From the NCBI GenBank assembly GCA_021777995.1, contig JAJYCW010000020.1, positions 1-44,156 of the forward strand: 44,156 nucleotides of DNA, in the 5' to 3' direction. Origin of the DNA: a bacterium. GTDB lineage: Bacteria > Armatimonadota > Chthonomonadetes > Chthonomonadales > Chthonomonadaceae. Under the pieces are notes generated by a model. The model saw nothing but the letters and a program-made list of their open reading frames with translations. It did no database searches and had not been told where the DNA came from. Made by a program: the position numbers and the translations under genes. Of the stretch, positions 18,101 through 27,032 are shown piece after piece; positions within the stretch are counted from its first letter, which is position 1; every line of letters begins with the position of its first letter.

Positions 18101-21024
18101 ATCAGTATCCTGGTACGGCAACGACCACTGACAACCCGCCCGGTCTCGCTGGAAACTTCCAGCTCGGGCCGAATGCGCCAAAGACGCTACCCGATGCCGT
18201 ATCCGCGGACAACCAGAGCGCTCCGGACCAGATCACCTTTACAGGTATCAGCGGTTCTAGCGGTACGGATGGTACCTACGACTACAACGGCTCGCCAGCC
18301 ATTGTGTGGAATACGAACGCGACCACTGGTTCGAGAGTAGTCTTCTCTCCGTTCGGATGGGAAGCGATCGTTCCTTCCGCCTTCTCGCCAACTGGTGCGA
18401 CCAACACTCTAATCATGCAGAACTGGAGAACTGAACTTCTCCACAACGTTCTGGACTACCTGCGTACTGGAAGAATTATCGGGACAGCACGCGTTATCAA
18501 CGCTCAAACAGGTGCTACCAGTCCGCTGGCCGGAGTGCTCGTAAGTGCGATTTCGCCAAAAACTGGCGCGGTAGTCTCTGCAGCCGTAACACAATCCGAT
18601 GGAACTTACAACATTCAAGGGCTGCCACCAGACGGCATTTACACAGTCATTGCAGTTAAGTCCGGATATGTAACGCAACACGTTCCAGGATCTGCATTCC
18701 ACGGTGGTTACCAGAGCACGACCGACTTCTACATGACGCAGGCTCAACCTGGCACCATCACAGGTCATGTGCTTACCCAGACCACGAACCTTCCGGTGGG
18801 TCAAGCTGTTGTGACAGCTACCGACACTACGGATCCAACCAATCCGTCACCAGCGACGTTCACCGCGGTGTCTAACCCAACGGACGGATCGTATACAATC
18901 CAGAACGTTCCGGCGAATGCGACTTACAGCCTTGCTGTCACTAACGCGGCGGCATTAGGTTATAGCGGCACGGTGGAAGGTACGTACACCGGTATAGCTG
19001 TAACACCGCAGGGCGTGGTGAGTGGCAAAGACTTCCACATGAAGCAATTGCCAGGAACCATATCGGGCTTCGTTCATATCGCGACTGCCACCGGTACTGA
19101 TACGGGTACGCCAATTGCTGGTGCGACCGTAACGGCAACTGGGGCTACGCCAAGCGGCGGCGGTACTGCGCCGACGTTCACGGCTACCACCGCGACAGAC
19201 GGTACATACACCATCAATTCGGTGGACGTTGGCACCTACACGGTCGTTGCGACTGCAAGCGGCTATGCTGCGAGCACCAGCGCGTCGGCAACCGTTGCCA
19301 GCCAGCAGAACACACCCAATATCAACTTCCTCCTGAAGACGGTACCTGCAGGATCGATCACAGGCCTTGTGGAGACTTCTACGGGGATCCCGGTGAGCGG
19401 GGCGACCGTAACGGTTACTACAAGCAATGGTGGCACGTTCACTGCAACAACCGGGGCCGTACAGAACGGCACGGATACTAACGGAAATGCGATTACCTAC
19501 AACTACTCAGTGCCGAATGTGCCGGCCGGTACTACGGTAACAGTGACGGCTGCGAAGTCGGGTTATACTGCGGCTGCTCCGACAAGTATCACGGTGACCA
19601 TCAATCCGGGCGCTGCATCGAATGGTGTAAACCTGCTACTGAATCCGTTGGCGATCTTCAGCAATGGACTATCGCTGGTATCATCACCCTACACGTACAC
19701 CGTGGGGGGTGCACCGGAAGATGTCGCAACCCTTCTTTCGGTGCCGCAATCGGACGTAACGGACGGCGCCTTCCAGTTCATATATTGGAATAGTGCTACA
19801 CAGCAATACGTCAGCCATCCCACACCCCCAGCGGACACCTTCCACCTGGGTAACGGCTACTTCATGCTGGATAGCAATTCTGCTACAGCGCTGGCGCTCA
19901 CGACGCTCGGTACACCTGCACCTCAGACCGCGGGAGTCTACAATGACTTCAACATTCCGCTTGCAGCAGGCTGGAACATGATCGGCTGTCCGTTCACTTC
20001 TCCAGTCGACTTCACCAAGCTTCAGGTCAAGTTGCCAAGTGGCCAGCTCGAGGATATGCTAACCGCTCAGAGCGGACCAAATCCGGTACTCGGCGCAGCG
20101 TTGTGGACCTTCCAGAACGGTGCCTATGGAGTTGTGTATACGCTTGACCCGTATCGTGGTTACTATCTGCAGGCCTTCCAGCCCTGTACCCTCGTGGTGC
20201 TGAGCAGCGCACAGCAGTCTCGCGGTGTCGCGTCCTCTCATAGCGGACGTGCTCTGGAGTATGCCACCTCTACCACGGGAAGCTGGAAACTCGATCTGGT
20301 GGCATCCACCAATCAAGCCACCGTGTCCCGGGCGGTTGCAGGACAGTATGCCCTTGCAACCAACGGTTACGATGTGTACAAAATGCAGGAACCGCCCGTG
20401 GCGACAAATAAAAACGTCACAATCTCGTTCCAGGAAGGGAATTGGGGCGCGAAGAGTGGTAACTACGCCGTTGACGTCAGGTCAACGACGGCCAACACAT
20501 GGCACTTCACGGTTCAGAGTAATGTTCCTAACGCACCCGTCACTCTAACCTGGCCAAATCTTGCCACAGTGGGCCGACGTTCTCTGATGGTGACAGATAT
20601 GCAGACGGGGCAGACGTTCAATCTGGCAGACCGAGCTGCTTATGTAATCCCTGGCGGACCGGCAGGGGTAACACGACAGTTCACGTTGAATGCAGAGGCG
20701 GCTAGCCGCGGTATGCTGCAGGTTCTCGATCTGGCGACCAATCTGGCGTCGACGAGGGCAGATGGTGCGGTGTCTGCAGCCAACATCACATGCACGCTTA
20801 CACGCGATGCCTCAGTTACTGTAAATATCATGCATAATGGACAACCAGTAAGGACTTTAGTTGCTGGCCAAACACGTGCGGCGGGACCGGTGACGGTCAC
20901 ATGGGATTTGAAAGATAACTCGGGTATCAGGGTGCCTACAGGGAGCTATCAAGTGCAGTTGACTGCAGTTGATGCAAATGGCCACCGGGTTCCGATGTAT
21001 GTACCACTGGTAATCACGAGATAG
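15151..21024 (+). CDS. giant exported multidomain protein: PD40-like propeller, ThuA-like segment, four carboxypeptidase-regulatory repeats, FlgD-like C-terminus
   Basis: The 1957-residue protein begins with a good signal peptide (hydrophobic LQLFLFVLTLMLWSGIAV, cleavage near KAQG). TolB/PD40-type repeats follow at nt ~15490-16600 (HPTWSPGGNAIAF, APAWSPDGNVIAFQS, RIAFQSDRGG). An Ig-like part with DGVFTGTW is at ~16680-17370. A segment with NVLFVDDY, GTLLDQSTQAEL and VQTGGRLFVCGQD at ~17400-18470 recalls ThuA/glutamine-amidotransferase-like folds. Four carboxypeptidase-regulatory-like repeats (GTITGHV, GTISGFV, GSITGLV type, ending YNIQGLP, YTIQNVP, YTINSVD) lie at ~18470-19650. The C-terminal module shared with two neighbours spans 19654-21024 and ends in a FlgD-like fold. 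The start is taken as TTG 15151 with AGGAGG 11 bases upstream; the frame is open back to 15037 but lacks a signal there. Likely cell-surface or periplasmic; no catalytic function is evident. Confidence 0.85.
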   Translation: MNRARCNNAVLQLFLFVLTLMLWSGIAVKAQGSVRTTRATHPVSNIAPSRQVGAYNHPFFPPDMAKLPSWVTLRQWSPNGTTRAPGDQIVPRQTILLSKSVPSAQFSVTPATAASEHPFWTADEKYIYFDSNRVDATDTGTTPRPDGIYNIFRMFPDGSGIVQVLPATVNQLEPVVSTDGGRLAFVGGGTIVSGAGTAHIVTSGFSLYLLNLNASSTAVPLTNVSGGPSFADVQHPTWSPGGNAIAFAGELSGQSVYHIFTVNVTTGQISQLTGGASSDSAPAWSPDGNVIAFQSNASGFPNGAAPAVAAGTKSNYDIWTVSTNPTSLWFSQATNFAVGGQAANNYSPAWSTLNVDPQGVIPAAAAGPGIQQSQEMLAFSSDREDTNNDGVANAINPNHSTDIYWLDTAVVAVQPGQYVDNTPETTGNVAHKLQTSQPDTAMNPTEPDYNFDLAHTTNEDMPTWPQYQRSYRIAFQSDRGGVEQLWASELIDINAPTLLKYDQNNNEIVHVALNSTPDVGARQFNAGDTVRFRVRAVDYQSGVESVFLQIKCPSSSERSADGNEHKIYVDRNLPLNTTDTILDVPVERDYQAVDAQPADQPAANAFPKFKANGVNGVGNTNWPGGNLYLPANDNVAFSGLANPPDVANWVSPLDPTAAPVQPADGQGGAWLQLYDDGPTTSGGHEPAGEVAGDGVFTGTWTTPAAFPSDWVIDVIVRDRAVDPFDTTKAVNWKIYDNVWGFTTKPFQSQSNVLFVDDYCSGQKFLNNRFGSGAFRNVGSIPTESWMTETSPALFPTHYLSGTTTGTLLGWQNTLGQFSYTDNLDSDGSGVPPTQRYDIWRIQCRGPLPVNILNLYAPFTVANPPASVSAGAPATVQVAQRCVIWDAPYTGDLFVGPGTLLDQSTQAELTNFVQTGGRLFVCGQDIAWGLTLGGGYPTNPFLTTVLDSTYVADTATPNGDQQINLTGTWGANPISYETWQPPIYHQYPGTATTTDNPPGLAGNFQLGPNAPKTLPDAVSADNQSAPDQITFTGISGSSGTDGTYDYNGSPAIVWNTNATTGSRVVFSPFGWEAIVPSAFSPTGATNTLIMQNWRTELLHNVLDYLRTGRIIGTARVINAQTGATSPLAGVLVSAISPKTGAVVSAAVTQSDGTYNIQGLPPDGIYTVIAVKSGYVTQHVPGSAFHGGYQSTTDFYMTQAQPGTITGHVLTQTTNLPVGQAVVTATDTTDPTNPSPATFTAVSNPTDGSYTIQNVPANATYSLAVTNAAALGYSGTVEGTYTGIAVTPQGVVSGKDFHMKQLPGTISGFVHIATATGTDTGTPIAGATVTATGATPSGGGTAPTFTATTATDGTYTINSVDVGTYTVVATASGYAASTSASATVASQQNTPNINFLLKTVPAGSITGLVETSTGIPVSGATVTVTTSNGGTFTATTGAVQNGTDTNGNAITYNYSVPNVPAGTTVTVTAAKSGYTAAAPTSITVTINPGAASNGVNLLLNPLAIFSNGLSLVSSPYTYTVGGAPEDVATLLSVPQSDVTDGAFQFIYWNSATQQYVSHPTPPADTFHLGNGYFMLDSNSATALALTTLGTPAPQTAGVYNDFNIPLAAGWNMIGCPFTSPVDFTKLQVKLPSGQLEDMLTAQSGPNPVLGAALWTFQNGAYGVVYTLDPYRGYYLQAFQPCTLVVLSSAQQSRGVASSHSGRALEYATSTTGSWKLDLVASTNQATVSRAVAGQYALATNGYDVYKMQEPPVATNKNVTISFQEGNWGAKSGNYAVDVRSTTANTWHFTVQSNVPNAPVTLTWPNLATVGRRSLMVTDMQTGQTFNLADRAAYVIPGGPAGVTRQFTLNAEAASRGMLQVLDLATNLASTRADGAVSAANITCTLTRDASVTVNIMHNGQPVRTLVAGQTRAAGPVTVTWDLKDNSGIRVPTGSYQVQLTAVDANGHRVPMYVPLVITR

Positions 21025-21030
21025 GTTAGG

Positions 21031-21062
21031 CCTGGTGCGGGCGGTTCGTCTGCCCGCACAGG
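21031..21062 (+). terminator. intercistronic hairpin without U-tract (after giant protein)
   Basis: GTGCGGGC at 21035-21042 pairs with GCCCGCAC at 21052-21059 around 9 bases. The stem extends by CCT/AGG (21031-21033 with 21060-21062) past one bulged G. It starts 7 bases after the stop codon and is not followed by T residues, so it may stabilise mRNA ends or terminate without a U-run. Confidence 0.65.
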
Positions 21063-21215
21063 ACAGGTCAAATTAGATCTATGCAGAAATCAACTACACT
21101 GGTAAAATTTGAGCGCAACTACCTTCCAGGGCAGTGCAGCATTGCTGCATGCATCCTGCGCTCCACCGCCCGGCTGCCTCTGCGGCGCGGTAACTCTGAA
21201 GGAGGAGACGAAAGA

Positions 21216-23585
21216 GTGAACACCAATCGCAGGAGCCCGGCAGTCTTAGCCGCATACAGGTTGCTGCCGACGGCCCTGATCGTACCGCTGATGTTGCTCG
21301 CTGGAGTACGTGCGAAAGCACAAACGCTTCAGCAAACGACATCGGTGATCGTCGGTGACATCACCGATGAGAGCAGCAAAACTGCGTCCACGCCGTTAGC
21401 TATTGCCGCTAAAAAAGATATTTACAACGAGCTGATTTCAGCCGGAGCCGGGAAGTTTAATCCTGTGTCTCCAGGATCAGTAATCGCTCAAGCGCAACAG
21501 TTGACACCGCCGCTGCCTGCCCCTTCCGATCCGTACGGCGCTTACAACTACGACAAGTTTGATTATTTCCGGTTGGCTGCTGCGACGTCCGCGGACGCTG
21601 TACTGACCGGTTCTGTGAAGGTCTATCCAAGTCGTGCCGGCGGATCCGTCTCTCTACAGCTAGTGATGACGGATGTTGCATCGGGCGAGCCGATCAACGG
21701 TACCCAGCAGATCGTTCACATTCACACAATGCCGGGTGAGAGCGCCACGTCTCAGGAAGCGATCCTGAAGACCCTGGACGATGCCTCCTTGGCCGCAGTA
21801 ACTTCCATGGTTGAAAACCAGCTTGTTACCGCCACCGTTCTGCAGATCAACCAGAATGTGGTTCTTCTTAACAAGGGAACCCGCGACGGAATCAAGGTCG
21901 GTGATGACCTGGTAGTGTTGCGGCGGTCCGCTGCTGGTACCATGACGAAGGTAGGTACAATCCGAGTAGCGCGTGCGTACGCGACCGATTCGGAATGCGA
22001 TGTTCGTACTAACCTTACGGGTATCTCCCCTGAGGACGTAGCACGCGTACTTTATCGACCTGAGTTCGTGTATCTCCCCGGTGGTGGCGTTTCTCAACGC
22101 AAGGTCAATACTCGCATTAACCTCAGCACCATCGGCCGCACCCTGTCCGTTCTGGGCCTTGGAGTTCTCGTTGCAGCCGCTGTAAAGGGTGGGCAAACCT
22201 CAACGATGAACGTGACCGCCGAGCCCACATCACTGGATGGCGTCACACCTGTCGTTCGCATATCGTGGGCCGACAACATTTTTGGTCAGGCTGGTGTTTT
22301 ACAGTATAAGATCTACCGCGGTCCGGACTTTCCTCCTGGTTCTCCTGGATCTGGCAACACGTCCACAAACAATGGTAGTAACACTGGAACCGGTACCGGC
22401 ACTGGGACGGGTACGGGTACAGGAACGACAAGTTTCATTGGTGGCGTACCGATTGGTGTGACAACCGGTAACTTCCACTATTTCTACGATCAGCCTTCCC
22501 CGTATTTCCCGTTTGCAAAGGCCGGTGGCTTTTACACCGCCAGTTCCAACGGTGGCAACAATACAGGTGGTTCCTCATCAACCACTGGTACCGGAACTGG
22601 AACGGGCACTGGCACAGGAACCGGTACCGGGACCTCTACACAGGGCTGCGGCACTGGCGTGTATCTTGGTGACACAGGGTTTACCGCAGGGAATCAGTAC
22701 ACCTACTATGTGACAGCGATCATCCTCCGACAGCCCACCGAAACCGGGGCTACTAGTGGGACGGGTACGGGTGGCATTGGCGGTGGTACTGGTGGCATTG
22801 GTGGCGGCACAGGAGGGATCGGCGGCGGCACTGGCGGCATTGGCACGGGAACTGGTACCGGAACTGGTACGGGTACGGGTACGGGAACAGGAAACAACGT
22901 CAACGGCGGTGTCTGTATTGAAACTGACCCGGTTGCCTCTAACTTTGCAACTCCCATCACCCCTGCGATCGCTCTATCACCTGCCGCTAACTCTGTAGTG
23001 CAGTTGACCTCGTTTGCACCGACGTGGACGAGTCGTCGGGGTGCAGACCTCTTCGTCGTAGAGGTATCTCTCGACCGATCGTTCAAGAATGCAAGTCAGA
23101 TCTACCAAATCCAGGCGTTCTCTACGGCGCCCAGCCAGGATGGTGTGACGCAGCAGTTGCCGTCGCCAATTAATCTCGAGACAGCGGCTCCCTTATTGCT
23201 TAATCCTGCATTCAAGGCGTTCGTTTCGCCGGTGGCAGGCACAACTCCTGCTACGCCAACAATGTACTATCGCATTGGCGCCCGGCACGATGAGGACGTT
23301 CCTGGCCCTGTAAGCGCAATCACTGGTAACTCTGGTGACAGCAGCAGGCAGTTCAGGTACGTTTACGATCAGCCGGTCGCATTCCAGCCGGTTGCGACTC
23401 CCCCGCCGCCACCGGGCAAGGGTGTTAGCATGGCCGCGAATAGTCTTAACCAATCGGCCCTTACTCGTGGCGCAGGGCTCATTCATCCGACGATGCCTCG
23501 TTCTGTAGGGGTTGCCGGAGCCACCATCGGTCATCCGACTACGCCTCAGAACGTACTCAATGGCCGTGGGCGAACCCGCCACTAG
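21216..23585 (+). CDS. exported FN3-like protein with three Gly-Thr-rich inserts and a CsgG/FlgT-like N-terminal part
   Basis: The 789-residue product has a signal peptide ([20 protein letters not shown], then QTLQQ). The first ~290 mature residues open with a strand VIVGDIT, have [12 protein letters not shown] and [13 protein letters not shown], and later [20 protein letters not shown]. This order recalls CsgG/TolB-N/FlgT-type outer-membrane assembly proteins, but the match is by impression only. A hydrophobic stretch ([14 protein letters not shown]) follows. Next comes a fibronectin-III-like domain ([23 protein letters not shown]) interrupted by three Gly-Thr-rich tracts. The end is basic (NGRGRTRH) and lacks the FlgD-like module of the neighbours. 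The start is GTG 21216 with GGAGGAG 8 bases upstream; the frame is open to 21081. Confidence 0.82.
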   Translation: MNTNRRSPAVLAAYRLLPTALIVPLMLLAGVRAKAQTLQQTTSVIVGDITDESSKTASTPLAIAAKKDIYNELISAGAGKFNPVSPGSVIAQAQQLTPPLPAPSDPYGAYNYDKFDYFRLAAATSADAVLTGSVKVYPSRAGGSVSLQLVMTDVASGEPINGTQQIVHIHTMPGESATSQEAILKTLDDASLAAVTSMVENQLVTATVLQINQNVVLLNKGTRDGIKVGDDLVVLRRSAAGTMTKVGTIRVARAYATDSECDVRTNLTGISPEDVARVLYRPEFVYLPGGGVSQRKVNTRINLSTIGRTLSVLGLGVLVAAAVKGGQTSTMNVTAEPTSLDGVTPVVRISWADNIFGQAGVLQYKIYRGPDFPPGSPGSGNTSTNNGSNTGTGTGTGTGTGTGTTSFIGGVPIGVTTGNFHYFYDQPSPYFPFAKAGGFYTASSNGGNNTGGSSSTTGTGTGTGTGTGTGTGTSTQGCGTGVYLGDTGFTAGNQYTYYVTAIILRQPTETGATSGTGTGGIGGGTGGIGGGTGGIGGGTGGIGTGTGTGTGTGTGTGTGNNVNGGVCIETDPVASNFATPITPAIALSPAANSVVQLTSFAPTWTSRRGADLFVVEVSLDRSFKNASQIYQIQAFSTAPSQDGVTQQLPSPINLETAAPLLLNPAFKAFVSPVAGTTPATPTMYYRIGARHDEDVPGPVSAITGNSGDSSRQFRYVYDQPVAFQPVATPPPPPGKGVSMAANSLNQSALTRGAGLIHPTMPRSVGVAGATIGHPTTPQNVLNGRGRTRH
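22383..22430 (+). repeat. Gly-Thr dipeptide tract 1 in FN3-like protein
   Basis: About eight Gly-Thr dipeptides are encoded with mixed codons (ACC, ACT, ACG, ACA with GGT, GGC, GGG, GGA). Varied synonymous codons argue that the peptide is kept by selection and is not a recent slippage product. Confidence 0.9.
22583..22635 (+). repeat. Gly-Thr dipeptide tract 2 in FN3-like protein
   Basis: A second Gly-Thr tract of about eight dipeptides follows a short Gly/Ser/Thr run. Codons are again mixed. It lies in a different predicted loop of the same FN3-like domain. Confidence 0.9.
22756..22893 (+). repeat. GGTGGIG pentapeptide-like and Gly-Thr tract 3 in FN3-like protein
   Basis: Four units of the type GGIGGGT are followed by about eight Gly-Thr dipeptides. 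It is the longest of the three tracts and is the only one with isoleucine at regular spacing. Confidence 0.9.
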
Positions 23586-23597
23586 TTCAGTCAAAGA

Positions 23598-23632
23598 TGC
23601 AGGGGGGCGTTTAACTTAACCGTCCTCCTGCA
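23598..23632 (+). terminator. intercistronic hairpin without U-tract (after FN3-like protein)
   Basis: A 12-bp stem pairs 23598-23609 (TGCAGGGGGGCG) with 23621-23632 (CGTCCTCCTGCA), including two G-U pairs readable only on the plus strand, around an 11-base loop. It starts 12 bases after the stop. A TATTAT at 23641 could be the -10 of a promoter for the next gene, but no -35 is visible. Confidence 0.65.
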
Positions 23633-23737
23633 GTTACCAGTATTATAGAACACTAATCTTTCGACGCTCCCTCCGCGCGAAGAGAGAATCGCCCGGGCTA
23701 GGCCCATCTCAAGGCCGCCGGTCAAGGAGATGCCATT

Positions 23738-26700
23738 ATGTTTCGTAGGCTAAGGCTTCCTCATATTGCCGCTTGCTTTGTTGGGGTGGCATTGTGTGGC
23801 GCGCCACTAGCGGCGCGGGCAGTTCAAGCGCCGAGCTTCGTGAATGGGTCCATGGTGCTGTACTGCCAGCCCGGTACACCCATGGCCACGGTTAATGCCC
23901 TGGCAGCCAAAGTGAATGGCACGGTTACGCCGTTGCTGTTGGCCGACTGTTATAAGGTGACACTGCCGGCGGCTCAACAGGACAGTGCCGATACGCTTAA
24001 TGCGGTTGCCACGTTGAAGACCGACCCTAACGTGCGGTTCGTCTCCCCTGATAGGATTTACACCACAAATGCGAGCACGGCAACTTCGGTCACTCCTAAT
24101 GACCCGCTGTATCCCAGCCAGTGGGGGCTGCCGCAGATCAACATGCCTCAGGCATGGGTTCTTCAAAAGGGTTCTGCGAACTGTGCAGACATAGACACTG
24201 GATTCGATATAACGCATCCGGACATGATAGGACAGTATTTACCGGATAGTTACAATGTTCTGACCAATTCTAATAATGGCGCGCCAAGCGGTCCCGATCC
24301 AGAAAATCAACATGGTGTATCCACGAGTAGTGTGATTGATGCACTGACGAATAATGGTATCGGGATGGCCAGTGTATGTGGGTGGGGCACAACTAAAGTT
24401 CTTAGCATCAAAGCTGGAACTGGAGCCGGTCTTGCAGACACCGATATTATCAATGCACAGGCGTATGTTCTACAGCACGCTCAAAAAGATAACGTAGTCG
24501 CTTGTAATGAGAGTTTCGACGGTTTAGGTGACCCGACCAACACTGCAGATCCGCTCTACGTCTCGACGCTGCAATTAGCGCAGGCGGGAATTACTGTTGT
24601 GGTGGCTGCGGGGAACTCAACAGCGGACTCCCATGGGTATGTTCCGGCAGGATATTCCTTCCCGAATTTACTCACAGTTGCTGCGCTAAATCGCAATTCC
24701 CAACCGACGTATTATACGAACTACGGCAAAATTGACATCTCGGCCCCGGGTGGAGAGCAGTTCTCGAACAACGACCCGAACGGGTTGGTTGTCGCTGTGA
24801 ATGGCTCGTATGCATTTGAACAGGGAACGTCGTTTGCGTCGCCCATGGTAGCTGGGGTGGTGACCCTGCTTCGGTCCGTACCGGGTGTTACGGCTGCAAA
24901 AGCGGTTTCACTCATCGAGACAACAGCGAATCATACAGCAACCGGTCAGAGTACGGTGCCGGACACAAGGTTTGGCTATGGCGATGTAGACGCGTATGCA
25001 GCTCTTTTGCCTGTCTCTTTCACGGCGTCCATCGTCTCGCCTCTCGGACTTAATGCCTCTGGTCAGACGAGCGATCCCACGGGCGCAGCACCACCAGCCA
25101 TTGAGAGCCTAAAGCCTACGTTGCAATTCCAGGTAAGTAACATCCCGATTGCTAATGTGAATGTCTCAATCGTTAACAGTGACAACACCACCACGCCGAT
25201 CCTCTCAGCAGGGGTTCCGGTCGCCGCGGTCTCTAACTTCGTGGTTACGGGTGATCAGTCTGGCTTGAATGGCCCTTATACTATCTCGCTTAGATATCCA
25301 TTCAATGCGCCGCTGGCCACCCAGAACGTGACGGTGCAGATCACGGCACAACCTACGGATACAACGATCCCTCAGGTAACGGATACGCGGACATTTACCA
25401 TCCAGCCGCACACGTTCTCTGGTGGCCTGAATTTCGTAGCCTTTCCTTACAACGAAACCGCCACGGATTCGCCATCCGGTACGGTGCGTTCCATTGGGCA
25501 GTTGCTCTCTGCGCCGGACACGGTGCTTTACCGGTATGTTCCACAGCTACTGCCTGGCAATCTTTCACCCTATGCGGTAAGCGCAGGATCGACATCGCCA
25601 GTGCTTCCAACGGAGGCCAGTCTCGATCCACCTAGTATAAACCAGAACAGACCAGCGGACCTCGGTCCAATCGGCGTTGGGTACTGGATGAAGACGACGG
25701 CATCGACGAGGTTCACTACCTACGGGACGGACTACAGTAATCAAACGGTTAATGTGCCGCTTCACGAGGGCTGGAACATGGTTGGTGATCCATTCCCGTT
25801 TGCAGTGGGTTTTGGATCGGTAGAGTTTCAGACACCAGCCGGTAATCTGCTAACCGCAGCGAATGCAGCAGCACAGGGCGTCATACTGCCGTATCTGTAC
25901 ACATATGCAGGTGGACAGTATTCATTTGCCCAGCTTCCTGGTGGTTCGTTCCTTCCGTGGCAGGGTGCGTGGATCTATGTAGTCCCCGCCACAACCGGAA
26001 CTATCGCCCAGGGTAACAACGTGCTTACGATGGTAGTACCCCCGGCAGGTAGCCTGGAAGGCTCGTCGTTCAGCCGAGCTGCGGCTACTTCCAAATATGT
26101 TGCACCGTCGCCCATCTGGACGCTGGACATTCAGGGCGTGCGTGCAGGTGCCCCTGCTACTGGTGTAACAATCGGTCTTGGAAATGTTTCGGCCAACACA
26201 AGGTCGGCTGGAGCACCGGTTCCCCCGATGGTCGGACACTACGTGGAGATTGCATCGGCACCGGCTGCCAAATCCGGCCTGATGTACATGCAGGACATAC
26301 GATCGGCATCGGGTACTCAAAGCTGGAATTTGGAAGTAACGACAGACAAGTCCACCGGAGCTCCAGTAACTGTGTCGTGGCCGGGGATTGTTCATGTTCC
26401 ACGGAACTACGCTTTAACGCTGACGGATCCGTCTACCGGCGCGGTCGTGGATATGCGTAGGAATAGTTCCTACCAGGTATCAATGCCAGTCGGTACCGTC
26501 ACTCGTTCGCTAACTGTCTCCGTGAGCCCGGATCCTAGCATGGGACGAGCGGTTCTCTCGGGCCTGACAATAAACGAACTCGCAACGGCTCGTGGAACTG
26601 CTGGGCACACATTCGACATTGCCTACAACATAAGCCGGTCTGCACAGGTGACGGTAAGCGTTGTCGGACTGAACGGTGGTAACCTGGGTGAGATCTCGAA

Positions 26701-26863
26701 TACCAGGGCAGCGTCGGTCGGCACGAATCATGTGACTTGGAATGCGGCGGACGGCAATGGCCGCTTACTCCCAGCAGGGGTGTATACAATTGTCGTACGT
26801 GCAATTACAAGTAGTGGTCAGGTTAGTAGGGTTACATATCCGGTCACCCTTACCGGACGCTAG
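23738..26863 (+). CDS. exported subtilisin-like (S8) serine protease with shared C-terminal module
   Basis: The 1041-residue protein has a signal peptide (cleavage near residue 28, ARA). A propeptide-like region at about 33-110 (AKVNGTVTPLL, DPNVRFVSPDRIY) recalls the N-terminal domain of fervidolysin-type subtilases. The S8 domain is at ~120-415. The triad is Asp153 (DIDTGFDITHPD), His192 (QHGVS) and Ser365 (QGTSFASPMVAG), with oxyanion Asn293 in VVAAGNS, so it should be active. The His block departs from the usual HGTxVAG form: the residues after HG are VSTSSV. An Ig-like domain follows, then the C-terminal module from about residue 555 to the end, shared with the first and fourth proteins of the locus. 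The start at 23738 has AAGGAGAT 6 bases upstream. It could process the neighbouring surface proteins; this is inference from position. Confidence 0.92.
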   Translation: MFRRLRLPHIAACFVGVALCGAPLAARAVQAPSFVNGSMVLYCQPGTPMATVNALAAKVNGTVTPLLLADCYKVTLPAAQQDSADTLNAVATLKTDPNVRFVSPDRIYTTNASTATSVTPNDPLYPSQWGLPQINMPQAWVLQKGSANCADIDTGFDITHPDMIGQYLPDSYNVLTNSNNGAPSGPDPENQHGVSTSSVIDALTNNGIGMASVCGWGTTKVLSIKAGTGAGLADTDIINAQAYVLQHAQKDNVVACNESFDGLGDPTNTADPLYVSTLQLAQAGITVVVAAGNSTADSHGYVPAGYSFPNLLTVAALNRNSQPTYYTNYGKIDISAPGGEQFSNNDPNGLVVAVNGSYAFEQGTSFASPMVAGVVTLLRSVPGVTAAKAVSLIETTANHTATGQSTVPDTRFGYGDVDAYAALLPVSFTASIVSPLGLNASGQTSDPTGAAPPAIESLKPTLQFQVSNIPIANVNVSIVNSDNTTTPILSAGVPVAAVSNFVVTGDQSGLNGPYTISLRYPFNAPLATQNVTVQITAQPTDTTIPQVTDTRTFTIQPHTFSGGLNFVAFPYNETATDSPSGTVRSIGQLLSAPDTVLYRYVPQLLPGNLSPYAVSAGSTSPVLPTEASLDPPSINQNRPADLGPIGVGYWMKTTASTRFTTYGTDYSNQTVNVPLHEGWNMVGDPFPFAVGFGSVEFQTPAGNLLTAANAAAQGVILPYLYTYAGGQYSFAQLPGGSFLPWQGAWIYVVPATTGTIAQGNNVLTMVVPPAGSLEGSSFSRAAATSKYVAPSPIWTLDIQGVRAGAPATGVTIGLGNVSANTRSAGAPVPPMVGHYVEIASAPAAKSGLMYMQDIRSASGTQSWNLEVTTDKSTGAPVTVSWPGIVHVPRNYALTLTDPSTGAVVDMRRNSSYQVSMPVGTVTRSLTVSVSPDPSMGRAVLSGLTINELATARGTAGHTFDIAYNISRSAQVTVSVVGLNGGNLGEISNTRAASVGTNHVTWNAADGNGRLLPAGVYTIVVRAITSSGQVSRVTYPVTLTGR

Positions 26864-26873
26864 ATAGGAATTC

Positions 26874-26906
26874 GGTTGGCTGGGCGGACTGGTGTCCCAG
26901 CCAACC
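26874..26906 (+). terminator. intercistronic hairpin without U-tract (after S8 protease)
   Basis: A perfect 11-bp stem pairs 26874-26884 (GGTTGGCTGGG) with 26896-26906 (CCCAGCCAACC) around 11 bases, beginning 10 bases after the stop codon. No T-run follows. Confidence 0.7.
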
Positions 26907-26945
26907 TATCAAATCCCGGCAGGCGGGACCGGAAGGTGATTATAC

Positions 26946-27032
26946 ATGGTTTCTAATTCAGGTTCTGGCAACGGTGCGGTGGTTCCCCCAGCCGTGCCGC
27001 GATTGAACAAAGTATCAGGGAGGTTCTCCTAA
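26946..27032 (+). CDS. possible 28-residue leader peptide translationally coupled to the Gly-Thr-repeat protein
   Basis: ATG at 26946 is preceded by GGAAGGTGAT ending 5 bases upstream. The frame runs 28 codons (MVSNSGSGNGAVVPP...) and stops in TAATG at 27030-27034, where the ATG is the start codon of the next gene. A good ribosome-binding site plus a TAATG stop-start overlap suggests real translation and coupling. The peptide is rich in Gly, Ser, Val and Pro, with no signal sequence or known motif. The alternative is a chance reading frame in the leader; the next gene also has its own GGGAGG site. Confidence 0.5.
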   Translation: MVSNSGSGNGAVVPPAVPRLNKVSGRFS

